Shown here: in pieces, positions 41,250 to 50,589 of the stretch
Layout of the letters: each line of letters begins with the position of its first letter
Position numbering within the stretch: the first letter of the stretch is position 1
Source of the DNA: Streptomonospora mangrovi
GTDB lineage: Bacteria > Actinomycetota > Actinomycetes > Streptosporangiales > Streptosporangiaceae
Reading direction: 5' to 3'
Length of the DNA stretch: 64,000 nucleotides
Assembly: GCF_027604915.1 (NCBI RefSeq)
Contig: NZ_JAJAQC010000024.1
Span: 1 to 64,000 of the forward strand
Notes under the pieces: generated by a model
Database searches by the model: none
Told to the model about the DNA's origin: nothing
The model's input: the letters and a program-made list of their open reading frames with translations, nothing else
Made by a program: the position numbers and the translations under genes

Positions 41250-41292
41250 GCCCCGCCCCGGCGCCGCCTCGTACGCGGCGCCGGGGCGGGGC
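41250..41292. terminator. bidirectional hairpin
   Basis: An 18-base-pair perfect stem (GCCCCGCCCCGGCGCCGC / GCGGCGCCGGGGCGGGGC) with loop CTCGTAC, between two convergent stops. No T-run. Confidence 0.75.
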
Positions 41293-41323
41293 CGGGATCG
41301 AGGGCGGGGGGCAGCGGCGGGCG

Positions 41324-42208
41324 TCAGTCCAGGTGGGCGCGGATCTGCCGGATGTGCTCGGGCGTGGTGCGGCAGCAGCCGCCGATCAGCGCGGCCCCGG
41401 CCGCCCGCCAGTCGCGCGCGGCCGCGCCGAAGGCGACCGGGTCGCGCGCGCCGCGCCACCGGCGGGCGCGGGGGTCCCACTGCTCGCCGGAGTTGGGGTA
41501 GGCCACGGCGGGCACGCCGCTGATGCGGCCCAGGAGGGCCGGGATGTGGCGCGGCGGGGTGCAGTTGACGCCCACGGCCAGCACCCGGGGGTGGCGGGCC
41601 AGGGCGGCGGCGCAGTCGGCCAGCGGGGTGCCGTCGCTGATGTGCTCGCCGTCGCGGCAACTGAAGCTCACCCAGGCGCCGATGTGCGGCGTCTCCTCCA
41701 GCAGCCGCACCAGGGCGCGCGCCTCGGCGGCCGAGGGGACGGTCTCGCAGGCCATGAGGTCGGCGCCGCTGTCGGCGAGCAGGTGCCAGCGCTCGCGGTG
41801 CCAGGCCACCAAACCGTCCTCGTCCAGGTCGTAGGCGCCGGTGTACTCCGACCCGTCGGCGCGGGCCGCGCCGTAGGGGCCGATCCCGGCGGCCACCAGC
41901 CCGCCGCCGTGCTCGTCGCGGGCCTGGCGGGCGAGTTCCACCGAGCGCACGATGAGGGCGCGCGCCTCGGCGGCGCCCAGGCCCCGGCGGGTGAAGCCGG
42001 GCACGCTGGCCTGGTAGGCGGCGGAGACCGCGACGTCGGCACCCGCCGCGAAGAAGTCGCGGTGCGCGCGGCGGATGAGGGCGGGATCGTCTTGCAGCAG
42101 CCGCGCCGACCACAGGTCGTCGCTCAGGTCGCAGCCCAGGTCTTCCAGCCGGGTGGCCAGGCCCCCGTCCAGGACGAGGACGCCGCGTTCGGGCAGCAGG
42201 GAGTCCAT
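41324..42208 (-). CDS. mmuM: homocysteine S-methyltransferase
   Basis: A 294-residue zinc-dependent methyltransferase of the BHMT/MmuM type, which makes methionine from homocysteine with S-methylmethionine or SAM as donor. VLDGGLATRLEDLGCDLSDD opens the barrel; zinc ligands are the Cys in VGVNCTPP and the paired Cys in IGGCCRTTPEHIRQI. The pocket residues around AVSAAYQASVPGF and SFSCRDG are conserved. No mmuP permease lies beside it. Isolated gene between the sulfotransferase (convergent) and the ThuA-like gene (same strand, 136 bases upstream). Confidence 0.93.
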   Translation of the reverse strand: MDSLLPERGVLVLDGGLATRLEDLGCDLSDDLWSARLLQDDPALIRRAHRDFFAAGADVAVSAAYQASVPGFTRRGLGAAEARALIVRSVELARQARDEHGGGLVAAGIGPYGAARADGSEYTGAYDLDEDGLVAWHRERWHLLADSGADLMACETVPSAAEARALVRLLEETPHIGAWVSFSCRDGEHISDGTPLADCAAALARHPRVLAVGVNCTPPRHIPALLGRISGVPAVAYPNSGEQWDPRARRWRGARDPVAFGAAARDWRAAGAALIGGCCRTTPEHIRQIRAHLD

Positions 42209-42344
42209 ACACCCAGGCTAGGCGCGCCGCCCGGAGGACCCCAGTCCCGCGCTTGTGCCGCATTCGTCTAGGGTGCGCCGCCGAGCCGATCCCGCCCGTC
42301 GGCCGCTCACCTCAGGTTCAGCCCCGCGCCCGTGGTGATGACGC

Positions 42345-43004
42345 CTAAGCGAGCCCGGCCGCGTGGCGGAGGCCGCCCAGGAGGTGGGTGCGGAAGTCGG
42401 CCTGGGCGTAGTCCTCGGACGCGTGGCCCAGGGCGGTGTAGAAGGCGCGGCCCCGGCCGACGCGGCGGCACCAGGCCAGGGGATGGTCGGCGCCCATGTG
42501 GCCGCCCCGGTAGGTGCGTTCGTCCACCGACAGCAGGACGCGGGCGCCCGGGCGGGGATCGCGGTCGAAGTCGTACCACTCGTCGGTGCGCGCCCAGGTG
42601 GGACCCAGGTGCGCGGTGGCGGGGTGGGTGCGGTCCTCCACCCGCAGCAGCGCCGGTTGGGGCTCGGGGTGGCCGGTGAAGCGGGCGCCGAGGAGGTCGG
42701 CGTAGAAGGGCCAGTCGGGCTCGGCGGTGGCGGCGGCGTGCACGCCCACGAACCCGCCGCCGTCGCGGACGTAGGCGTGCAGGGCGGCGCGGGCGGGGCC
42801 GTCCAGCACCGGACCGGAGGCGTGGAGGAACACCACGGCCGCACAGTCGGCCAGGCGGTCGGGGCGCAGGGCGGCGGGGTCCTCGGTGGCCTCGGCGTCC
42901 AGGTCCAGGGCGCGGGCCAGCTCGGTGAGCGCGGTCGTCCCCGCCGGGATGGAGTCGTGGCGGTATCCGGCGGTGCGGCTGAAGACCAGGAGCCGTGCTG
43001 CCAT
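42345..43004 (-). CDS. ThuA-like protein
   Basis: A 219-residue ThuA-domain protein (class I glutamine amidotransferase-like fold). The beginning ARLLVFSRTAGYRHDSIPAG is the family signature; GGGFVGVHAAATAEPDWPFY, EWYDFDRDP and YTALGHASEDYAQADFRTHL are the later blocks. ThuA proteins take part in sugar (trehalose, glucoside) metabolism or act as hydrolases; no sugar operon is nearby. Start ATG faces the beta-helix/AAA gene. Confidence 0.88.
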   Translation of the reverse strand: MAARLLVFSRTAGYRHDSIPAGTTALTELARALDLDAEATEDPAALRPDRLADCAAVVFLHASGPVLDGPARAALHAYVRDGGGFVGVHAAATAEPDWPFYADLLGARFTGHPEPQPALLRVEDRTHPATAHLGPTWARTDEWYDFDRDPRPGARVLLSVDERTYRGGHMGADHPLAWCRRVGRGRAFYTALGHASEDYAQADFRTHLLGGLRHAAGLA

Positions 43005-43168
43005 TCCCCAACCCTACGCACCGCCGCCCGCCATCGGCCCCCGCCACCGCCATCCCCCCTGCTTCCCGGGCTCACGGCGTCCTAAAAGACCGATAAGGTA
43101 TGCGCTGCGGGCGCGGGCGGCACCACAGGCCGGCGCCCGGTCGCCGTCTCGTCGTGAAGGGCTGGTGG

Positions 43169-46100
43169 ATGTACACGGTCCAGGTCTCCCAGTCCCGGCG
43201 CCGTGCCGCATCCGACCTCAAGACGGTCCTGGACACCTACCCCGACACCGACCTGTACCTCTACGTCGAGCCCGGCGAGTACGTCGCCGCCGAGCCCTTC
43301 ACCATCCGGCGCCACGTCATCCTCGTGCCCACCGCCGGCCCCGGCTCGGTCACCGTCACCGTCCCCGGCTCCAACGTCTTCAACGTGCGCGCGGGCCGCC
43401 TGGAACTCTACGGCGTGGGCGTCCGCAATTCCTCCACCGAGTACCCGCCGCTCTACGCCCACCCCGGCACCGTCGTCCGGGCCGTCGACGCCGTCTTCGA
43501 GGCCCCGCTGCGGGTCAACGCCGTCCAGGCCACCGCCGAGTTCGCCCGCTGCGCCTTCCACGGCGGCGGCCTGCTGCTGGACCGCACCGGCGGAGCCGTC
43601 CACGAGTCCCGCTTCACCGGCGCCCGCCTCGCCGTCTCCGGCGCCTGCTCGCCCGAACTGCGCGACCTCAGCTTCACCGGCTCCTCCGACGGCAACGCCG
43701 TGTTCATCGAGGGCGGCGCCTCCCCCGCCGTGCGCGGCCTGCGCATCACCGACGCCGGGTCGGCCGCCTACCCCGCCCTCGCCGTGACCGGGCGCACCAC
43801 CGTCGAGATCGCCGACTGCACCATCACCGGCACCACCAGCGTCCCCCTCATCGCCAAGGACGGCGCCGACCTCACCCTGCGCGGCCTGCGCATCGAGGGA
43901 GGCCTGGCCGACCACAACTCCATCGGCGTGGAGAACGACTGCCGGGTGCGCGTCACCGACGCCGAGATCCTGGACTCCCCCGGCTGCGCCGTCCACGCCG
44001 TGGGCGGCACCCTCTCGCTGACCGGCCTGCGCGCCCGCCGCCCCGCCTACCTCGGCGTCTCCGTCGTCGACGGCCGCCTCGACGGCGAGAACGTGCGCGT
44101 GGAGCACCCCCTCAAAGGCGGCATCGCGCTCAAGAACACCACCACCGCCCTCACCGACGTCGTCGTGGAGGCCGACGCCGCCCCCAGCGACGACCCCGAC
44201 CAGCACGGCTACGCCGCCCTCGACGTCAGCGGCGGCCGCCTGGAGGCCGACGGGCTGCGGGTCTCCGGCAGCTTCGTGGGGGTCAGCGCCTCCGACGACG
44301 CCACTCTGACCCTGCGCGGGTTCGACGTCACCGGCAGCGCCGCCAACGGGCTTGTGCTGCGCAACGGCAGCTTCGGCGAGATCAGCGACGCCCGCATCAC
44401 CGACTCCGCCAAGGACAGCGTCAACCTCTCCGGCAGCCGCCTGATCCTCAGCGACGCCGAGATCAGCGGCACCCAGACCCTGGCCATCGGCGTCGAGGAC
44501 AACGCCAGCGCCACCCTCACCGACACCACCGTCACCGGCGGCGCCAACGGCGCGGTGTTCCTCACCGAGCGGGCGCGGCTGCGGCTGGTCCGCTGCACCA
44601 TCGACGGCGGCCAGGGCCCCGGCATCGTCGGCCCCCGCGAGGCCATCCTCCAGATGGACGACACCGCCGTCACCGACCAGGACGCCGACGGCACCCGCGT
44701 CAAGGCCGCCGCCGGCGCCGAATCCGACGCCCACCCCGACGCCGCCGGCGGCCCCCGCCCCCAGCCGCTGGAGGAGCTGCTGGCCGAACTGGACGCCATG
44801 ACCGGCCTGGCGGGGGTGAAGAAGGAGATCCGCTCGGTGGTGGCCATGCAGCAGGTGAGCGAGAAGCGGGCGCGCGCCGGCCTGCCCAAGCTCAACCTCA
44901 GCCGCCACCTGGTGTTCTCCGGTCCCCCCGGCACCGGCAAGACCACCGTCGCCCGCCTCTACGGCCGCATCCTGCGCTCCCTGGGCGCCCTGGACAAGGG
45001 CACCTTCGTCGAGGTCGCCCGCGCCGACCTGGTGGGCCAGCACCTGGGCGAGACCACCCAGAAGACCACCGAGGTCTTCCAGCGCGCCCGCGGCGGCGTC
45101 CTGTTCATCGACGAGGCATACGCCCTCTCCCGGCGCTTCGGCAGCGGCAGCGACTTCGGCCAGGAGGCCATCGACACCCTCATCAAGCTCATGGAGGACC
45201 ACCGCGACGAGGTCGTGGTGGTGTTCGCCGGCTACTCCAGCGAGATGCGCTCCTTCCTGGAGGCCAACCCCGGGCTGAAGTCGCGGGTCTCGCGCACCGT
45301 GGAGTTCGAGAACTACAGCCCCGAGGAGCTGACCTCCATCTTCGCCGGCATGGCCGCCGCCCAGGGCTACGTCCTGGGCGAGGGCGTCCGCGACCTGGTC
45401 GCCGCCCACTTCCGCCGCCAGTCGCGCGACTCCTCCTTCGGCAACGGACGCGAAGCCCGCCGGGTCCTCGAAGGCGTCATCCAGCGCCAGGCCGAGCGCA
45501 TCATGGAGTCCGCCGCCGAGACCGCCGACGACTTCGCGCTCATCCTGCCCGAGGACCTCGACGGGCTCGTCGGCCCCGGCCTGGCCGCCCGCGTGGGCGA
45601 CCCCCGCGACCAGGAGCAGACCCGGGCGCTGCTGGCCAAACTCGAGAACATGATCGGCCTGGCCGAGGTCAAGGAGCAGGTCGCGGCCATGATCGCGCTC
45701 CTGTCGGCCGGGCGCCGCCGCCAGGCCGCCGGCCTGGAGGCCCCCCAGCCCTCCCGCCACCTCGTCTTCACCGGCGCCCCCGGCACCGGCAAGACCACCG
45801 TCGCCCGCATCTACGGCGAACTGCTGGCCGCCATGGGCGTCCTGGCCCAGGGCCAGGTGGTGGAGGTCGCCCGCGCCGACCTCGTGGCCGGCTACGTCGG
45901 CCACACCGCCCAGCAGACCCGCGAGGTGTTCGAGCGCGCCCGCGGCGGCGTCCTGTTCATCGACGAGGCGTACTCCCTGACCCGCGGGGGCGCCGGCGGC
46001 GCCGACTTCGGCCGCGAGGCCGTCGACACCCTCATCAAACTCATGGAGGACCACCGCGACGAGGTCGTGGTCATCGTCGCCGGCTACACCGAGGAGATGG

Positions 46101-46429
46101 CGGAGTTCCTGCGCAGCAACCCCGGCCTGGCCTCCCGCTTCTCCCGCACGGTCACCTTCGCCTCCTACACGCCCGAGGAACTGGTGCGAATCTTCACCGC
46201 CACCGCCGCCCAGGCCGACTTCGCGGTGCCCGCCGCCACCGCCGCGCGCGTGGAGCAGGTGCTGCGCGCCCAGGAGAGCCGGTTCGCCGAGGGCAACGCC
46301 CGCGAGGTCCGCAAGCTGCTCGAGGACAGCGTCACCCGCCAGTCGCGGCGCATCGAGCGCCTCGCCCGCGAGGGCGCCGAACCCACCACCGAGGACCTCC
46401 AGACCCTCCTGCCCGAGGACATCGGCTGA
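43169..46429 (+). CDS. beta-helix protein fused to two CbbX/EccA-type AAA+ modules
   Basis: A 1086-residue protein. Residues 1-520 are a right-handed beta-helix of short repeats (for example VFNVRAGRLELYGVGVRNSS, VHAVGGTLSLTGLRARRPAY, SRLILSDAEISGTQTLAIG), as in carbohydrate-active or scaffold proteins. Then two AAA+ modules follow, each of the CbbX/SpoVK/EccA type: Walker A GPPGTGKTTVARLYG (about 585) and GAPGTGKTTVARIYG (about 869); Walker B GGVLFIDEAYALS and GGVLFIDEAYSLT; each with DTLIKLMEDHRDEVVV and an arginine finger region GLKSRVSRTVEF or GLASRFSRTVTF. Start ATG 43169 (AAGGG upstream). It most likely forms a ring ATPase that pulls on a substrate recognised by the beta-helix. No ESX genes are near. 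Function unknown. Confidence 0.88.
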   Translation: MYTVQVSQSRRRAASDLKTVLDTYPDTDLYLYVEPGEYVAAEPFTIRRHVILVPTAGPGSVTVTVPGSNVFNVRAGRLELYGVGVRNSSTEYPPLYAHPGTVVRAVDAVFEAPLRVNAVQATAEFARCAFHGGGLLLDRTGGAVHESRFTGARLAVSGACSPELRDLSFTGSSDGNAVFIEGGASPAVRGLRITDAGSAAYPALAVTGRTTVEIADCTITGTTSVPLIAKDGADLTLRGLRIEGGLADHNSIGVENDCRVRVTDAEILDSPGCAVHAVGGTLSLTGLRARRPAYLGVSVVDGRLDGENVRVEHPLKGGIALKNTTTALTDVVVEADAAPSDDPDQHGYAALDVSGGRLEADGLRVSGSFVGVSASDDATLTLRGFDVTGSAANGLVLRNGSFGEISDARITDSAKDSVNLSGSRLILSDAEISGTQTLAIGVEDNASATLTDTTVTGGANGAVFLTERARLRLVRCTIDGGQGPGIVGPREAILQMDDTAVTDQDADGTRVKAAAGAESDAHPDAAGGPRPQPLEELLAELDAMTGLAGVKKEIRSVVAMQQVSEKRARAGLPKLNLSRHLVFSGPPGTGKTTVARLYGRILRSLGALDKGTFVEVARADLVGQHLGETTQKTTEVFQRARGGVLFIDEAYALSRRFGSGSDFGQEAIDTLIKLMEDHRDEVVVVFAGYSSEMRSFLEANPGLKSRVSRTVEFENYSPEELTSIFAGMAAAQGYVLGEGVRDLVAAHFRRQSRDSSFGNGREARRVLEGVIQRQAERIMESAAETADDFALILPEDLDGLVGPGLAARVGDPRDQEQTRALLAKLENMIGLAEVKEQVAAMIALLSAGRRRQAAGLEAPQPSRHLVFTGAPGTGKTTVARIYGELLAAMGVLAQGQVVEVARADLVAGYVGHTAQQTREVFERARGGVLFIDEAYSLTRGGAGGADFGREAVDTLIKLMEDHRDEVVVIVAGYTEEMAEFLRSNPGLASRFSRTVTFASYTPEELVRIFTATAAQADFAVPAATAARVEQVLRAQESRFAEGNAREVRKLLEDSVTRQSRRIERLAREGAEPTTEDLQTLLPEDIG

Positions 46430-46435
46430 TCCCAC

Positions 46436-46459
46436 GGGCGCCCCCAACCGGGGGCGCCC
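46436..46459. terminator. bidirectional terminator between the AAA and VWA-ARH genes
   Basis: GGGCGCCCCC and GGGGGCGCCC form a perfect ten-base-pair stem with an AACC loop, six bases after the AAA stop. Confidence 0.75.
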
Positions 46460-46511
46460 CGCACAGGGCCGGCGCGCCGCCCCGTCGCCGACCCCTCGAC
46501 GGCCGCCGGCC

Positions 46512-48740
46512 TCAGCCCCGCCCGCGTCCGCGCCCGGGCAGCCAGTCCGGCAGCGGCTCGCGCGCCGCCCGCCACTCCGCCGGCACCCCCTCCACACCGG
46601 TGCGCGCCGCCACCACACCGCCCGCCATGGCCGCCGTGGTGTCGGTGTCGCCACCCACGCCCACACAGGCGCGCAGCGCCCCGGCGACCGAGTCGCCGTG
46701 CACCGCCGCCGCCCACAGCGCGAACGGCACGGTGTCGGGCGCGCTCACCCGCGAACCGTTGCCCAGCTCGCGGGCGGCCTCGGACGCGCCCGCGCCCAGC
46801 AGCGCCCGCGCGCGCTCCAGCCCCGAACGCACCCCGCCGGGCGCCACCCGCTCGGCCACCGCCGCCAGCAGGGCCTCGCCCGAAAGCGCGGGATCGCCCG
46901 CCCACACCGACGCGGCCACCGCCACCGCCACCGCCCCGGCCACGCCCTCGGGGTGGGCGTGGGTGACCTCGGCCGAGCGCGCCGCCTCCTCGGCCGCGCG
47001 CCGCGGATCGCCCGCGAAGTAGGCGCCCAGCGGCGCCACCCGCATGGCCGCGCCGCTGCCGTAGGACCCGGTGCCGCCGAACTGCGCCGCGGCCGCCGAC
47101 CGCCAGTCGGCGCCCTGGGCGATGCGCACGAGCAGATCACGGGCGCCGGGACCGTAGCCCCGGCCCTCGGTGAAGCGCGCCGCGAAGAGCCGGGCCAGCT
47201 CGTCCTGGTCGGCCCGCCCGGTGCGGAGGAGCACGTCGACGACCGTGGCCGCCATCTCGGTCTCGTCGGTCCAGCGCCACGGGCCCGGCGGCAGCGCACC
47301 CGCCGCGATCGCGGCGGCCGCCGCCGCCGCCGCCGGGCGCTGGGTCAGCGCGCCGAAGGCGTCGCCCACCGACAACCCCTCCAGCGCGGCCCGCGTGCGG
47401 GCCGCCGCCGAGGGACCGCCCGCCGGGGCGGGCGGGGGCGGCGCCTGCCCGGGGGAGGCCGCCAGGTACTGCGCGGTGAGGTCGGCCATGCGGGCACGCT
47501 GGCGGGTGTAGCCGGCCTGGCTGGCGTAGGCGGCCTTGGACACCCGGCTGGAGTCGTCGGTACGGGCGCGCCGCGCCAACTGGTCCAGCTCGGTGATCTG
47601 CGCCGTCAGCTCCCCCGCCTGCTCGGGCGGCGCCGCGGCGGCCTGCTCGGCCAACTCCCGGCGCGCCCGCTCCAGGGTGCCGGCGGCGCCCTCGCGGTCC
47701 CCCGCCCGCAGCGCCTCGCTGGCCTCGCGCTTGGCGGTCTGGGCGTGCTGGAACGCCTCCTCGGTGCGCACGGTGGGGTTGGGCACCCGCCCGGCGGCGG
47801 TGTCGCCGGGCACCACGTTCACCGAGATCGGCAGGGTGGCGGTGTAGGTGCGCAGGGTGGCGGGGTCGGCGTAGGTGGCCACCAGGTCGGCCACGGTGGC
47901 GGTGCCCAGCGCCGCGATGCGCGGCACCGTGAAGCGCAGCAGCAGGCGGCGCTGCTCACCGGAGTAGAAGTCGCCCAACTCCAGCATGAGGGAGCCGTCG
48001 GGCAGCAGGTTGCCGGGCAGCTCCCCGGCCACGACCACCCCCGCCACCAGCGGCCCCGGGCGCACCTGCAACGACACCGCCTGAGCGGTCTTGGACAACA
48101 GGAACTCCGCCTCGCGGGCGATGAGGGCGGCGGCGGAGTCGGGGTCCTCGGCGAACAGCGCGGCCCCGGCGCCGCCGTCGGCCACCGCGCCCAGCAGCGC
48201 CTCGTCATAGCCCAGGCCGTAGCCCAGGGTCGTGGTCGTGATCCCCGACCCGTAGCCGCCGCGCGCGCAGTCGGCCAGGGCGGCGTGGTCGGTGATGCCC
48301 AGGTTGGCGTGGCCGTCGGAGACCAGCAGCAGGGTGGCGCCCCGGTCGGAGGCGCGGCGGGCCTCCTGGATGCCGCGCAGCAGCCCGCTGGACAGATCGG
48401 TGCTGCCGCCCGCCCGGATGGCCGCGATGCGCCGGCGCACGTCGTCCTTGTCGGCCAGCGGACCGGCGGGGACCTCGACCCGGGCCTGGTTGTCGAAGGT
48501 GACCAGGCCGAAGTTGTCGGAGGGGTCGAGGCGGTCCACCAGCGACAGCAGCGCCCGCACGGCGCCCTCCAGCCGGGCGCCGCCCATGGACCCGCTGCGG
48601 TCGAGCACGATCTGGAGGGTGGCGGGGGGCCGCGCGGCGTCCTTGGGCTGCTCGGGCGCCGTGACGTCCACCAGCACGGTCACGTGGTCGTCGGAGTCGA
48701 CCGGGATGACGTCGAAGTCCAGCAGCGCGGACAGGTGCAT
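46512..48740 (-). CDS. von Willebrand A domain fused to ADP-ribosylglycohydrolase
   Basis: A 742-residue fusion. The VWA domain (about 15-220) has a complete MIDAS: DRSGS (47-51), Thr114 in GGSTDLSSGL and Asp142 in LLVSDGHANLG; a beta-rich VIT-like part and a helical, charged linker (about 350-445) follow. From about 451 comes an ARH/DraG domain: LEGLSVGDAFGAL, WTDETEMAATVV (491-494, Glu replacing the usual second Asp of TDDT), GSGAAMRVAPLG (561), THAHPEGVAGA and GGDTDTTAAMAGG (696-701), so dinuclear magnesium ligands are essentially all there. It would remove ADP-ribose from proteins, RNA or DNA. Convergent with the beta-helix AAA gene. Confidence 0.87.
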   Translation of the reverse strand: MHLSALLDFDVIPVDSDDHVTVLVDVTAPEQPKDAARPPATLQIVLDRSGSMGGARLEGAVRALLSLVDRLDPSDNFGLVTFDNQARVEVPAGPLADKDDVRRRIAAIRAGGSTDLSSGLLRGIQEARRASDRGATLLLVSDGHANLGITDHAALADCARGGYGSGITTTTLGYGLGYDEALLGAVADGGAGAALFAEDPDSAAALIAREAEFLLSKTAQAVSLQVRPGPLVAGVVVAGELPGNLLPDGSLMLELGDFYSGEQRRLLLRFTVPRIAALGTATVADLVATYADPATLRTYTATLPISVNVVPGDTAAGRVPNPTVRTEEAFQHAQTAKREASEALRAGDREGAAGTLERARRELAEQAAAAPPEQAGELTAQITELDQLARRARTDDSSRVSKAAYASQAGYTRQRARMADLTAQYLAASPGQAPPPPAPAGGPSAAARTRAALEGLSVGDAFGALTQRPAAAAAAAAIAAGALPPGPWRWTDETEMAATVVDVLLRTGRADQDELARLFAARFTEGRGYGPGARDLLVRIAQGADWRSAAAAQFGGTGSYGSGAAMRVAPLGAYFAGDPRRAAEEAARSAEVTHAHPEGVAGAVAVAVAASVWAGDPALSGEALLAAVAERVAPGGVRSGLERARALLGAGASEAARELGNGSRVSAPDTVPFALWAAAVHGDSVAGALRACVGVGGDTDTTAAMAGGVVAARTGVEGVPAEWRAAREPLPDWLPGRGRGRG

Positions 48741-49206
48741 GGCGGCTCCCTCGGTGTGGTCGTGCCCCGGAATATACCGAGGCGGAGGGACAGAACCGGG
48801 ACAGAACCGGGCGGCGGGCGGGCGGGCGCACCGCGCCCGGCCGGCGGCCCGCCGGCACCGGGCGGGCACGCGGCGGCGCGGGCACCCCTGTGGACAGCCG
48901 GCGCACGCCCGGCCGCCGGGCTGCTACCAAAGGGGCATGACAACGTCACCCTGCGTCACCACGCCGCCCGGCAACCACCCGCTGCCGCCGCCGGTGCCTC
49001 CCCCGCCCTCCTACCGGCGCGACCGCTCCCGCCGTGCCCCGGCCGCACCGCCCCGGCCGGTCCTCCCCCGGCCGCCCGCCGGCCCGGCGCAGCGGCTTGG
49101 GCGCGGGGCAGCGCCGCCCGCTCTTGCCGGACCCGCGCACGAAGCAGGCGCCTGCGAGCGGCCCGCACCCGGCGGCGGCGCCCCCGCGCCGCCGCCGGGC
49201 ACCGCC
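48741..49206 (-). other. 466-base gene-free gap with terminator 49168-49199
   Basis: CCCGGCGGCGGCGC (49168-49181) and GCGCCGCCGCCGGG (49186-49199) form a perfect 14-base-pair stem with loop CCCC, just after the CoA-transferase stop, so the end of that gene is clear. The rest is very GC-rich, contains only shadow frames, and must hold the promoter of the VWA-ARH gene; AATATACC near 48770 is the only AT-rich patch before its start (on the minus strand GGTATATT). Confidence 0.5.
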
Positions 49207-50424
49207 TCACGCGCCGGCCGCCGCCTCGCCGCCCAGCGTGTCGAGCCAGGCCCGCACGCTGTCGTTGTGCTCGCCCAGCCGGGGCGGCGGGCGGTGGTCG
49301 GGCCGGGTCTCGGCGCCGTCGGGGTCGCTGAACCGCACGGCCGGACCGGGCAGCTCCACCCGGCCCAGCACCGGGTGGTCCACACCCACCACCAGGCCCT
49401 GCGAACGCACCTGGTCCCACTCATAGACCTGGTCGATCGTGCGGATCGCGCCGCAGGGGATCCCGATCCCGTCGATGCGCTCCAGCCAGGTGTCGCGCGA
49501 GGCGGTGGCCAGCACCGACTCGATCACCTGGTTGAGGGCGGGCCGGTTGGTGACCCGCGCGGCGTTGTCGGCGAACCGGGGGTCCTCGGCGTCGATCCCC
49601 AGCAGGCCGGCGAACTTCGCCCACTGGCCCTGGCTGGCCACGGCCACCTGGAGCATGCCGTCGGCGCAGGCGTAGGCGCCGTAGGGGGCGATCGAGGGGT
49701 GGTGGTTGCCGATCGCCTTGGGCACCTCGCCGCCGACCGTCCACCGCGTGCCCTGGAAGGCGTGCACCCCCACGATCGAGGACAGCAGCGAGGTCCGCAC
49801 CACGCGGCCGCGCCCGGTGCGCTCGCGCTCATAGAGCGCGCTGAGCACGCCGTAGGCGCCGTTCATCCCCGCCAGCAGGTCGCCGATGGGCACGCCGACC
49901 TTGGTGGGCTGGTCGGCGGAGGGCCCGGTCAGGCTCATCAGGCCGGCCTCGCCCTGGGCGATCTGGTCATAGCCCGACCGACCGCCCTCGGGGCCGTCGT
50001 GGCCGAACCCGCTGATGGAGCACAGCACCAGGCGCGGGTTGAGTTCGGCCAGCCGCTCGGCGGAGAACCCCAGCCGGTCCAGGACCCCCGGGCGGAAGTT
50101 CTCCACCAGCACGTCGGCGGCGCGCACCAGCCGGGTGAGCACGTCGCGGCCGTCGTCGGACTTCAGGTCCAGCTCGATGGACTCCTTGTTGCGGTTGCAC
50201 GAGAGGAAGTAGGTGCTGATGCGCTCGTCCTCCGGCCCCACGAACGGCGGCCCCCAACTACGGGTGTCGTCGCCGGTCCTGGGCTGCTCCACCTTGATCA
50301 CCCGCGCGCCCAGGTCCCCGAGCAGCATCGCGGCGTGCGGACCGGCCAGCGCCCGCGAGAGGTCTACGACGACGATTCCGCTCAGTGGTCCCACGACATC
50401 GGTTGGGTCCGCGCCCACGCCCAT
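49207..50424 (-). CDS. CaiB/BaiF CoA-transferase (class III)
   Basis: A 405-residue family III CoA-transferase. LSGIVVVDLSRALAGPHAAM and LLGDLGARVIKVEQPRTGDD open the domain; SCNRNKESIELDLKSDDGRD and VLVENFRPGVLDRLGF are typical; the catalytic Asp lies in RSGYDQIAQGEAGLMSLTG. It moves CoA between carboxylic acids. ATG 50424 begins the protein with a short leader. No partner dehydratase, dehydrogenase or ligase is adjacent, so its acid substrate is unknown. Confidence 0.93.
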   Translation of the reverse strand: MGVGADPTDVVGPLSGIVVVDLSRALAGPHAAMLLGDLGARVIKVEQPRTGDDTRSWGPPFVGPEDERISTYFLSCNRNKESIELDLKSDDGRDVLTRLVRAADVLVENFRPGVLDRLGFSAERLAELNPRLVLCSISGFGHDGPEGGRSGYDQIAQGEAGLMSLTGPSADQPTKVGVPIGDLLAGMNGAYGVLSALYERERTGRGRVVRTSLLSSIVGVHAFQGTRWTVGGEVPKAIGNHHPSIAPYGAYACADGMLQVAVASQGQWAKFAGLLGIDAEDPRFADNAARVTNRPALNQVIESVLATASRDTWLERIDGIGIPCGAIRTIDQVYEWDQVRSQGLVVGVDHPVLGRVELPGPAVRFSDPDGAETRPDHRPPPRLGEHNDSVRAWLDTLGGEAAAGA

Positions 50425-50589
50425 CAGTCCTCTCGTCTCCTCGATCCCGCAGCCCCCCGACCAGGCAGGCCGCATCGCGGGCCGCTCGGTGACGGACCGC
50501 GTCCTGCGTATTCTCCAGTTCCGCCCCGCGCCCGCGGTGATCGCCCCCCGCGTCACCCGCACCGATGGCGGGTGACGCCGCGAACCGCC

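Noticed and set aside
43169-46429. EccA of a type VII secretion system
   Set aside because: The AAA+ modules are of the same clade, but there is no TPR domain and no EccB/C/D/E, EsxA/B or mycosin gene in the window.
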